Shown one piece after another: positions 51,101-61,708 of a stretch of DNA of 64,000 bases; positions within the stretch are counted from its first letter, which is position 1; every line of letters begins with the position of its first letter. Origin of the DNA: Volvox africanus (taxonomy: Eukaryota > Chlorophyta > Chlorophyceae > Chlamydomonadales > Volvocaceae); the NCBI GenBank assembly GCA_030268105.1, contig BSDZ01000010.1:1464001-1528000 (forward strand), given 5' to 3'. The translations under genes and the position numbers were made by a program. The notes beneath the pieces are model-generated. The model was not told the origin of the DNA. It worked only from the letters and a program-made list of their open reading frames with translations, and searched no databases.

Positions 51101-51418
51101 TGTGAACGCTATATGCACCTCCCCATCCCTGCACTTGATTAGTCGCACCTTCAATTCCTGCTGCGTTGGGGTAGCAACGTGGCAGCGAGACTACGCACCG
51201 TGTCCTGGCGCACTCCCCGTCCCTCTCCCTTTTGACCTCGCCGCTCTCCGTCGCTGCAGGTGTTGGTTATCGGCTTTCTGCGGCCCGAGATCCGGTTCAA
51301 TGGCTTGGAAGCCCTCACGGCGCGCATCCGAACCGACATCGCCATCACGAAGGTGCAGCTGGACAATCCGGAGCTCAAGGCGACCGCGGGAATACTGGAA
51401 CCGGTAGTGGAGCAGTGA
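48153..51418 (+). CDS. SAM-methyltransferase-like domain joined to riboflavin kinase
   Basis: The riboflavin kinase part is clear. LCLGGTVVRGFGRGSRQMGT is followed by PTANID and PPGVYFGY (exon from about 49827), VDSHVRK (ending near 50370), AVLNIGSRPTVN with VEVHILHEF and EFYGSHLE (50882-51001), and VLVIGFLRPEIRF to the stop (51260-51418). Riboflavin kinase phosphorylates riboflavin to FMN. Upstream, a class I SAM-dependent methyltransferase-like fold is seen: ARAIVVGSGALPVIEVLKYL (48153-48248), DILAVDLSSEFLDVV (from 48501), GVRVWRGDFTEL and VIVFTDEPFG (to about 48957), and ACLIAVPGGCVIVNSEAE (49280-49364). QPKYPPTRDTLAAL to about 49626 links the two. Phases agree at the 48248/48501, 48957/49280 and 49626/49827 joins, arguing for one fused gene. 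The second-third exon join and the exon 6-7 join are unresolved. The start ATG 48153 is tentative. Confidence 0.75.
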
Positions 51419-52984
51419 AGAAAGCGGAATCAAACTTTGATGCAATGTTGAAGAGCGAGGCGTCGCGTGATTGAGGCTACTGGAGCCCATTAAATTTATG
51501 CGAAGTTGGCCTTCATGGTGCAGGGCGCCCTGAAAGATGTCAAGGGGCATTTGCGCAGCTATGGGCACGTATGTCAGGTGTCAACGCCAGAGTCGTCGTA
51601 TTTGTCATGACACCATTATTATCTTCCAAGAATTTAATATGTTCTTTCCCTGCAATAAAATGAATCGAACTTTTAAGTGCTGCATGGATGGCGCACCTCC
51701 GCCCGCCATTCGCTCATTTGCTCATCCTCATTCGCGGGCGGCAGGAATAACGGGAGTCCATGAAAGTACGGATGGAGCACTCGCTCTATATACACGACTC
51801 TATATGCCACTGATGATAGCGTTACTGCTAACCTTGCTCGTTGCATAGCGTCAAGGTACACTTTCCCGCCAGGAAGCCTGATTGTTCTTCGAAGACCATT
51901 ATTATGTTACCTCCAAGGCAGAGCAAAAAACGTGCGTGGGCATTGTTACGCAGCTTACTTGCGAGTGTAATTTCATTCTGTGAATATATCATCCTGCATT
52001 ACCGCGCATATTCACACAAAGTAACCATACATGAGTCCCGGCAGCCCGCCACGCCACTGAACAAGATAACAACGATTATCAAGGAGCGCATGCATGCCGT
52101 AAGTATGCAATCAAGCACGTTACGCACGTGTATATGTTATCTTCTCCCTAAAAGTAAATATAAGCGCATCTATCCTGAGTACACAGCGATAATCATCCTT
52201 TGCCTAGGTCCACTGCTGGACCCTTCGACTTCGGTACGGATAGCAGGGGACACAAGTTGTTGTAGTGTGTAAGGCCCATAAACGATACAGTTCACATGTG
52301 CAATCGCAAAACTTAGCATCGTACTCCACTTCACGCAGGCAGGGATAGGACGGTCGCCATTCCTGTTGTCAGCATTCACGCGCCGCTAAGGGAATGCATG
52401 AAGCAAGCCTACATACGTAAATGGTCGTAATCCAGCCAGCTCTGACGTCTCCGATTCTTCCGAAACCTGGAAGTTCATTGCGTTAAACCATTTCCACTGC
52501 ATTCCTGCAAATCCGTGATTACATTGATGGATATTCTCCGCCGGGAGCTGTTTACATTACGGGCGTTTTCGTTACAGCCCGAACCGAAGAGTGTACGTTG
52601 CCGGGCGGAAGCTACGGGGAATGCAATGTACTCACACAAACCAGTTCAAATTGCAATGCGATATCATTTCAAAGCCAATATTTTTACCGGTTTATAGCAC
52701 CACGCAATAATAATTCAGCGAGGCATGTACATCAAGCTGGAAGGACCTTTTTCCTACCTTGCGGTACGTAGCTTGCGAATCGATTTATCCATCACGTGGT
52801 TGCCGTAGGCCAATATAATACAGAACATCAAATTAAAGGGCTTACATCGTTTTCCAGCAACAGTTGTGTTCCTACGCACAGCCTGTCACCAGAGGTCCAC
52901 TGGCTGAAAGCCGTGCGTGGCGCCACGACGACAGGGAACAATTAAAGCTATTCTAGGCCTGAAGGAGTTGTCTTTCTCATCATC
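51419..52984. other. AT-rich intergenic region
   Basis: These 1.57 kb separate the riboflavin kinase stop from the signal-peptide exon of the first metalloprotease. Frames are short and compositionally unlike coding sequence. No RNA gene or mobile element could be recognised. The promoter of the protease gene should lie at the right end. Confidence 0.5.
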
Positions 52985-55976
52985 ATGAGGATCAGGGCTA
53001 CCTGCTTACTGCTGGCACTTGCAGTTCTTTCGTCCGCAGGGTTGGTCGACATTGGTAGGTGGAGTCGTCCTTGATAACCTGCTGCGTGGAGACGACCAAT
53101 ACCGTCTGCTGTCGTCCGTACACTTTTCCGAAGTTCGTTTTGCTCGTAGCTAGCAGCGATGCAACCAAGGCGACTAGGTCACACGCACTTGGATGGCGGA
53201 TGACGGACTTGTTTGCACATGATTGCGAAAGGGCCTACGTACCCTTATCTTGAGAGGCGTACGCGCACGGGCTGAGAAGTACATCTTTCTTATCATAAGA
53301 CAACTTATAAGACGGCCTGTATGTCGCCCTTCTGTTCATCTCCCATACATGCCTTTACTGGTGCAGTTGGAGGTCAAAACACAAATACTACCAACACGAC
53401 TACCAAGGCACCGGGGAAGCCTTTAAGGTACCATCCACCACCCACGAATCAAACCACATCTACCTTGGTGGGGGAGATCAAGTTCGTGGATACCCATGAT
53501 GGAGTCAAAACTTACACATTCTATGACGCTGATGGAAGCGTGACACCTTTAGTAAGCGGCTTGGAACTACCCGACGTTGATAACAAAACAGTTTCCATCT
53601 CAGCAGGCGACGTCCTTCAACTGGTAAGCTGGACTTGCGGCCGAGTGGCCTACCTATCCTGCATGGGCTTCGCTCTACAGTAGTTGTGCTGCCCTGTCCT
53701 GCTGTATATGGTGTGCTCTTCTAACTTGCCATGTGTCGTAGCCTTAGGATAAACGGCGACACAAGCAAAATAAGAAATACATATTGCCATGAAAACTTAC
53801 ACATCATCTTGAGTGGCCTTTTCACCAGCGGTTATAATAAGATACTGTCAAAAAGTCAATGCACAGTTTAAATCACCAATATATTTACCGCAAATGCCAC
53901 GCCTCCCAAATGATCGCCACTGCTTAAATGGCATAAATAAACGTATGTATGCATGGCTCCCCTTAATCCAGTCACCAAGGATCGAAAAGACATCTTTGGC
54001 CTGGAATTCCACGAGCGAACCAGTTGTCTTCCTCCTGCCCGCAACCGTCGTCCCTTGCTTGGTAACCTTCTCCACCCCTCGCAACCATGTTGCAGGAATG
54101 CGTTTATGGGCAGATCTGTGGCTCATGCCCTTATGGTGAAAACGCGACCTGTACTTGCTCTCCGGAAGAACAAATACGGGCCTGTACATACACCAACCAG
54201 GCCACCGTTTCCCAAGTCGTGCCAGCCTGGCAGGTAGCTCAAATGGACCCGAACAACCCCAATCAAGGCACGGCTATTAACAAAAATTATAGACTGCTCG
54301 TCCTGATCCTAGACTACACTGCATGCGGGTTTGCGCCAAGCTTGGACGTCGACACGGTTACCCAGCTGTACATGGGTCCCAACGGTGACGGCAATGGGGG
54401 CGTTGCTGAAAAGTTCAAACAGTGCTCGTATGGCAAGTTCAACATAAGCTACTTTCAAGTAGCAGTTATCAAGCCGGTCTGCTCCACCGCTGTCACCGGC
54501 GGATGCAGCTGGTGGGCTATTTCCTCGGCAGCAGACGCGGCTGCTAAGGCGCAACTGGGCCTTCCGTTCTTTTCTAACTTCACGTACTACACTTACGTGG
54601 TGCCACCAGGGCTGCAAAGTGTCTGTCCCTGGGCAGGTCTGGCCCTGTTGCCCGGGAAACAAACGTGGCTGCAGTCCACGGGCTACGGTGTGCTCCGGTG
54701 GGCAACCGTGATGCAGGAGACGATTCACAACTTCGGTGAGCTGTGTGTAGATGGGATTGGATGCCGGCGTTGTCGAGTGCGTGCAAGACTGGAGCGTGGG
54801 ATCCTCATTCGAGTGCATTATTAGTTGACGTGCATGGGACATATGTACACAAACACACACACATACACACACACACATATATACATGTGTGTGTGTGTGT
54901 GTACGGATACGTACACATGGTAACTTATTGCGCTAGCACAAGTAGATTGCACAGAGGGTCAAATCCCGTGCGTCCAGAGCGACCGTCGAACGAACTCCAA
55001 CGTCCCGCTGCGGATTCAATCTGTTTGAGGACCAAAGGCAACAATGCCCTCACAGCTGTCCGCACTAACGGCAACTGCCTCACCGTTATGTCACAGGTCC
55101 CATATATATATAAACCCTATATCTTTACATACATCTTGGACACTACCCGTAGGTACCCCAGGATACCACATGTGTGTGTGTGTTCTGTGCATTTTGTCTG
55201 CCCATCTCTTTTGCATATCTGCTGCTGAGTAAGCTAGCTAGTTGCTTAACGTAACCCTTTGCTGCACCCGCCGTACGTGAGAAGGTCACCAAGCAGAATT
55301 TATGCGTCGTACGTTTTCGGTGACATGTATGTTAGTGTACAGGCCTGTACGCCCTTTTGGGGACTTTCAAATCCATATCTATGATTCATCGATATCGACA
55401 GCCGCAAATGCAATCTGCTGTTTGCCATCCAAGATCTTTCCAGTTATTTCTACCTAAGGTTCACAAGCACATGCGCGTATAAAGGAAGTTGCTGTTCAAT
55501 AGATTACTCGCAGTCCACCGCTCGCTCGCTGCTGATGGTGTTGCTGCTGAAAGTCATGTCAATTCTTGTAAATGCTCAATTCGGTTCTGAAGCCTTATTT
55601 CGTACTCTTGCCTTTGCTGCCCGCCTGCTGCGACTTCTCATGCTCGTATGGGTGTGATACCGCTGCCGCAGGCCTGTGGCATTCCTGGAAAAATGGTTGG
55701 GAGTACGAGGACTATTCCACAGCCATGGGTCGTGGTGACTCCTGCCCCAATGCCGCCGAGCTCTCACGCCTGGGATGGGCCACTGCAGCCGCGCAGGGCG
55801 GTGAAATCAACACCGGGGTATGGACGGCACCTGGCGCATACGTGACCTGGACCCTGCCTGCCACCTACATCACGGGTGACAATAACTATTTGCGTGTGAT
55901 TCCAAACTGGTTGCCCAACATGATTGCGAAAGGGCCTACGTACCCTTATCTTGAGAGGCGTACGCGCACGGGCTGA
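52985..55976 (+). CDS. Gametolysin/VMP-like metalloprotease (peptidase M11), copy 1, 3' truncated
   Basis: Four exons join in phase: 52985-53054, 53367-53623, 54096-54735 and 55672-55976. Exon 1 encodes a signal peptide (MRIRATCLLLALAVLSSAG). Exon 2 gives a propeptide-like segment (GEIKFVDTHDGVKTYTFYD). Exon 3 has the Cys-rich ECVYGQICGSCPYGENATC, then YRLLVLILDYTACGF as in M11 proteases, and ends WATVMQETIHNFG. Exon 4 continues LWHSWKNG, so the zinc motif QETIHNFGLWH (QExxHxxGxxH) is restored across the intron; DYSTAMG supplies the Met-turn. The QE variant of HExxH is known from Volvox VMPs. Such enzymes degrade cell-wall or matrix glycoproteins. The frame runs into duplicated non-coding sequence at 55919 and stops after IAKGPTYPYLERRTRTG, so the normal C-terminus is missing. 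It may be a pseudogene or a shortened enzyme. Confidence 0.8.
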
Positions 55977-57630
55977 GAAGTACACCTTTCTTCTCATCAA
56001 GACAACGTATAAGACAGCTTGTATGTCGCCCCTCTGTCCATCCCCCATACATGCCTTTACTGGTGCAGTTGGAGGTCAAGACACACCTACTCCCAAGGGA
56101 TCGGGGAAGCCTTTAAGGAGCCCTCCACCTCCACCCGACCCGAACCTACCCACATTTACCTTGACGGGGGAGATCAAGTACGTGGATACCCATGATGGAC
56201 ACCGAACTTACACATTCTATGACGCTGAGGGAAACGTGACACCTTTAGCACGCGACTTGGCACTATCCGACGTTGATAACAAAACAGTTCCCATCTCAGC
56301 AGGCGACGTCCTTCAACTGGTAAGCTGGACTTGCGGCCGAGTGGCCTACCTATCCTGCATGGCCTGCGCTCTACAGTAGTTGTGCTGCCCTGTCCTGCTG
56401 TATATGGTGTGCTCTTCTAACTTGCCATGTGCCGTAGCCTTTGGATACACGGCTACACAAGCAAGATAAGAAATAAATATTGCCAAGAGAACTTACACAT
56501 CATCTTGAGTGGCCGTTTCAGCAGCGGTTATCATAAGATACTTTTGAAACGTCAATGCACAGTTTAATCATCAATTTTGACCGGAAATGCCGTGCCTCAC
56601 AAAAGATCGTCACTGCTTAAATGGCACATAAAAACATATGTATGCATGACTTTCCTTAATCCAGTCACCAAGGATCGAAAAGACATCTTTGGCCTGGAAT
56701 TCCACGAGCGAACCAGTTGTCTTCCTCCTGCCCCCAACCGTCGTCCCTTGCTTGGTAACCTTCTCCACCCCTCGCAACCATGCTGCAGGAATGCGTTGAT
56801 GGGCGGATCTGTGGCTCATGCCCTTATGGTGAAAACGCGACCTGTACTTGCTCTCCGGAAGAACAAACACGAGCCTGTTTAAACACCAACCAGGCCACCG
56901 TTTCCCAAGTCGTGCCAGCCTGGCAAGTAGCTGAAATGGACCCCAACAACCCCAATGAAGGCACGGCTATTAACAAAAATTATAGACTGCTCGTCCTGAT
57001 CCTAGACTACACTGCATGCGGGTTTGCGCCAAGCTTGGACGTCGACACGGTTACCCAGCTGTACATGGGTCCCAACGGTGACGGCAATGGGGGCGTTGCT
57101 GAAAAGTTCAAACAGTGCTCGTATGGCAAGTTCAACATAAGCTACTTTCAAGTAGCAGTTATCAAGCCGGTCTGCTCCACCGCTGTCACCGGCGGATGCA
57201 GCTGGTGGGCTATTTCCTCGGCAGCAGACGCGGCTGCTAAGGCGCAACTGGGCCTTCCGTTCTTTTCTAACTTCACGTACTACACTTACGTGGTGCCACC
57301 AGGGCTGCAAAGTGTCTGTCCCTGGGCAGGTCTGGCCCTGTTGCCCGGGAAACAAACGTGGCTGCAGTCCACGGGCTACGGTGTGCTCCGGTGGGCAACC
57401 GTGATGCAGGAGACGATTCACAACTTCGGTGAGCTGTGTGTAGATGGGATTGGATGCCGGCGTTATCGAGTGCGTGCAAGACTGGAGCGCGGGATCCTCA
57501 TTCGAGTGCATTATTAGTTGAAGTGCGTGGGACATATGTACATATATGACCGTCGAAACAATACCGACGTCCCGCTGCGGATTCAATCTGTTCTAGGAGC
57601 GAAGGAAACAATGCACTGACAGCTGTATGC
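53218..57630. repeat. Tandem duplication of an internal protease gene segment (about 2.7 kb offset)
   Basis: The segment 53218 to about 55065 is repeated at 55919 to about 57630, at an offset of 2693-2701 bases. The left boundary is sharp: the shared sequence starts with catgattgcgaaagggccta in both copies. It covers the end of intron 1, exon 2, exon 3 and part of intron 3. Exons 2 and the introns differ by scattered substitutions and small indels. Bases 54,270-54,830 and 56,963-57,523 are almost identical. A CA/TG repeat and about 70 further bases are present only in copy 1. Confidence 0.9.
54847..54902. repeat. (CA)n-(TG)n dinucleotide repeat, self-complementary
   Basis: A CA-rich run is followed, after a short AT-rich centre, by a TG run, so the two arms can pair as a hairpin. 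It lies in intron 3 of protease copy 1 and is absent at the matching place in copy 2 (near 57,540). Confidence 0.85.
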
Positions 57631-58351
57631 CCTTGCGTGTGGTATCTGGATATATGTGAGGGGGAGATGGAGCAACACAAGTACGCAGCTAGGGCTGTCT
57701 GACATTGCACGTTTTCCTTCCTTGACGTGATTCCGGTAATATTTGTCAAGCTTCATCTTATTCCTGATGCTTTTGATTTAGTACGATATTCAAGCAGAGC
57801 ACGTTAATATTACACGCTGGGATCGGGCACCTCAATACATACAGCGTGTAAGGGGGGGGGCTTTCATCGTTCAACGCACATGCGCCATCTTACCTTGGAT
57901 CCTGCTGCCCTCATTCACCCCGGCCCCACAGGACAATGGTTACCCAGGGTCGTATACATTCACTGACCGTAAAATTCAAATCATCAACATGATCCCACAA
58001 AATACCAGACAAGTGATTTCGGGGTACAACATGGTGGTCTTCACAGGCGAGTTGACGTCTAACGACACCATCCAGGTGTCCCTCTGCCGCTTTGATGGCT
58101 CCGACGACAGCCAGTGCTCACCGCCGAGCCCACCACCGGCACCCCCGCCACCTTTGAAGCCGAGGCCCCCGCCGCCTTCTCCACAGCCGCTGAAGCCGCA
58201 GCCTCCATCCCCCAAGCTACTGCCGTCCCCCAAGCCAGTGCCGTCCCCCAAGCCAGTGCCGTCCCCCAAGCCGCCGCCCCCCAAGCCAGTGCCGTCCTCC
58301 AAGCCGCCGCCCCCCAAGTCGCCGCCCCCGAGCGCCAAAACAACCCTTTAG
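56068..58351 (+). pseudogene. Gametolysin/VMP-like metalloprotease, copy 2, lacking exon 1 and exon 4
   Basis: This copy has exon 2' (about 56068-56319, GEIKYVDTHDGHRTYTFYD) and exon 3' (about 56789-57428, again ending WATVMQETIHNFG). It then has a C-terminal exon from about 57932 (DNGYPGSYTFTDRKIQIIN, then VSLCRFDGSDDSQC, then a proline-rich tail to the stop at 58351). No signal-peptide exon precedes it, and the exon with the third zinc ligand and Met-turn (LWHSWKNG...STAMG) is missing. Joining exon 3' (phase 1) directly to the last exon (phase 0) is out of frame and hits a stop. The last exon matches the normal C-terminus of M11 proteases and is probably the lost 3' end of copy 1. Read alone this copy is broken; rescue by splicing from copy 1 cannot be excluded. 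Confidence 0.7.
58108..58351 (+). other. Proline-rich (PPSP/KPVPSPKP) tail of the metalloprotease
   Basis: The last exon of the protease region encodes about 80 residues rich in Pro, Lys and Ser, with repeated PPPPKP and KPVPSPKP blocks, ending SAKTTL. Such Ser-Pro repeats resemble hydroxyproline-rich glycoproteins of volvocine cell walls and would be expected to be hydroxylated and glycosylated. They may anchor the enzyme to the matrix. The segment is internally repetitive (cccaagccagtgccgtcc occurs three times, once with one base changed). Confidence 0.75.
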
Positions 58352-61300
58352 AACTTATCGACGACACAAGTACTCTAACTCAAAGGTTTGTTGCTTGACT
58401 TGCCTCCATTCGTCATTAGAGCTATTTCATTCATAACAGATGACAATACGTTAGATAGCTACGAAACACCTATAGGTGTTGTTTATAGGTGTTACACTGT
58501 GGGCGACTTGGTCCCACGGCGCGGGGGGGAACACACGGCTTCGTGTATTAGTCTGTCCTGCACTCCTCCCCTCGCTCGAGCCAGCATGGGCGCATAAACC
58601 TCGCGAGCCTCTTGCCTGGCTATCTATAGGTGTTTCTAACATTAGTATCGTCACTCGTCAGTGCCAATCTGGGAACAGCGGTTGTGAGTGCCATATAAAG
58701 CAGGTTCTCAGTTATGCAGAATAAGTGCGTTGCCACAACGATGTGTCTTTGGAAATTGCAGATTCATTCCAGCATTGCGCCGCGCATTGGGCTCTGCTGT
58801 GTCATCCATCGGCTTCAGGTGGTCGCGCCTTACCAGTATCTAGGACTCGTTATTCAACCATTTCCCTGCTTGTGGGAAAAGGGATTTCCATCTGCTGCAG
58901 ATTGTGGGGCATTGAGGGGCCTCCACCATGGCCGTATGTACGTATAGTAAAAGGCTGAAGGGAGGCTGAAGGGCCGAGCCCGCACCGCCAGCATCAGCTG
59001 AAATGTGCTCGACCAGGTTCCATACCAATACGGGACTTCTACGAGCCCGTTTTAATTTGGAGGCTTATCCTTGTTGAGTGGGAAACCCTGACTTGACGAC
59101 ATCATGACCTGACCGACCATTCAGGCAGGTTGGCCAATTAATGATCGATGGGGGCCTTGATTGCAAATGAGCTTTGGACGTGTATGATGCGGCCTCACTC
59201 ACAAGTGAGCTCGACCGGAAATCTCTGTTGTCGGCACGAGGATTGAGAGGCCGGCATGTTCCAGTTGGTCGCCGTTTGTTGCTTCGTTCCCTGCTGCACC
59301 CTTGCTTAGTGCAGTGAGCTTACGGCGTGCGATTGTAATGCAGCAGGAAAACTTCAACTGTCTGGTAGTACAAGGGGTGGGTAGGGAGTATATTTCCTGA
59401 ACATATCGTGAGAAGGATTTTTGGGACCCTCCAAACCGACCGACCGACCCTGAGGTTCGGTTCTGGAGCCTAAATCTGCCATACATTCCCATGATGGAAG
59501 CCATAGTTACACTGTAACAGACTCAATATTGTATCTATCATTGTCAATATTTCATAACATTCTTAAAGACATTCCATTTTAAACATACAAAGTATCTGAA
59601 AGGTGCTTACCGTACATTAGTGGGACATATTACATCCCGTACATTAGTACATACGAATGATTCATAGTTACGGCTATGGCCGTAATATCCTGTACACGGA
59701 TGTCCGTATACGGCCAGATGGCTAGTGATAATCATTCCGACGCTAGGAATGGCTATACTGGACGATTGTGGGACGGGTCACGCCGTAGGAACACCATATG
59801 TAGGCTGCCTAAGTATGCCTGGCGAGCATTGCTTCGAATCCCCCAAAACCAGAGAATTACAAATGGCGCTTGTCTTCGTAGGCGAATCCTCTATTATTTG
59901 TCCATTCGAGGTTTAGCTGCATAAGTAGGTTCGCAAATTGCGTTGGTCGAATCATGGTGAACGGATTGGCCTCATTGCTCCTCAATTGTGCTTCATTTGC
60001 CATGCTCGCAACACCTTACAATAGGGGATAAAAGGAGGTTGTTATAAACAATAAAGTCTTGCAGTTCATTCTGATATGTTTGCTGGCTGTGGCGCCAGTA
60101 TTTAGCGAGCCTCTTCGCATGCTTGCTTACCGCTGCCCGACCCATTCGCTGCCTCTTTAAAACTATGGAGCTGCTACTAAAAAACATTTTGTTATTTTAT
60201 ATATCATTTTAGTACCTACCGGAGCACTTGCCTGTAATATATGATTAAACAGTGTCGATAGATACTAGCCGCTGCTCCGTTTAACTTCCGTTCCTTAGCT
60301 TTACAGCGCCATCTGGAAGTCAGCTCGCGTTAATGAATAACTATTGACTGTGACGTAATTTGAGCTGTGTAACCTATCGTGCCTATCGCTTCTGAGCTAA
60401 TCCTCGAGCCTTACTCGCACATTCCGTTACATCAACTTAAGATACGTGTGCCCGCTGCACACAAATATGGAAGTCGTGCAGTAGCAGTTGTACTGCAAAC
60501 AATTCAAAAGCTCAGCACAGCACAGAGGTCTGACCGATACGGTTGTTCTACCGCACTAATTACAACACTGCTCATTTACCCGTAATGTTGATTTAGATTA
60601 TAGCTCCTATTTTTCGTATAATGAGCTTGGTCGATCATTTGCTTTTCTATCTATAATCCACAGAGCATTAGTAGAAGCGGCTGATTATGGGATGGCTAGC
60701 TAACCGCCAACGTATACACTCGTATTCGTTAGCTAGCGAGAGAGCAACCGACATTCATTTATAAGTACTGGACATATATAAATAATTTGTGTGGAATAAA
60801 GATAAGCGACTTTGGATAAAGAATATTTACACTTGAGCTGTTACATGGAATCCTACCGTCCCGAGTTTGGGGATTTTATAAGCTAGCTAGGTTGCAGACG
60901 CACGGTCAAGTCAAGAGTTAACCGATTAGTGAGGCTACGTACTGATAAAAAGATGATACTGCAGCTCCCCAGAACAGCAACTATAGAAATGATATCTCAT
61001 TATGCAATTCGTGGAGCCATGCAAACATATTGCTTCTTTGGCTTCGGTTTCGACAGATCGTACGACGTAGTACCAGCCCAATCAAGTTATGGGCAGCTAA
61101 TGCGCCCTTATCCAAGATATACATGGCAAATACAATGGTCGAATTGATGAGTCAAACAGATTTATCTTGTACATACCATACGAAATCTCCGTCAGAAAAT
61201 GCGATGAGACGCCATCCTATGTGCCAGATTTGCCTTCAATTTCTTTTTACACTATATTGTACTGCAACCAGGATTAAGTATTGCCAAAGGAGGTGCACAT

Positions 61301-61708
61301 CGGATGAGGGAAGACGCAATATGGCGTTATCTTAATCCCGTAAGATAAGAAGCCCCAACGTCATCACATTCGATTATTAAGGACATCAGTATTCAGGCAT
61401 GCAGTGTTTCCCTTAGAAGCACGCGGAGCCCTGCAGTGGACTCGCTGATGCACAAAACCAGGCCTCCATCGGTTCGTCCGTGTGGCCGCCCCAAAGAAGT
61501 GCCCAGAGTAGGTTGAAAGGAGAACTGCGACGTCCCTCTTTATGCAGTTGCATGTCCTGTTTCAGCACGTTAAGCTTGCGACAAGTGCAGGTTCATTGAG
61601 TGTCTGGGGTATGGCTTTGGCGGCGGTGGCAATAGTGGTGATGTGTGCGCTTCGTCAGTCCCCGCTGACGTCCTTCCGTCCTATTTGGCCTTGCGTCCGT
61701 CTGTGCTC
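58352..61708. other. AT-rich gene-poor region
   Basis: These 3.4 kb after the protease region hold only short open frames without motifs. A small direct repeat (ccgtacattagt, twice near 59,600-59,650) was noticed. No RNA gene, transposase or gene exon can be supported. The composition suggests intergenic or decayed repeat DNA. Confidence 0.5.

Noticed and set aside
54940..54985. tRNA-like T-arm (gggtcaaatccc)
   Set aside because: No acceptor stem, D-arm or anticodon arm can be folded around it.
57002..57586. Minus-strand frames over the protease catalytic exons (54,309-54,878 and 57,002-57,586)
   Set aside because: They are antisense shadows of the plus-strand M11 exons, present in both copies only because the exons are duplicated.
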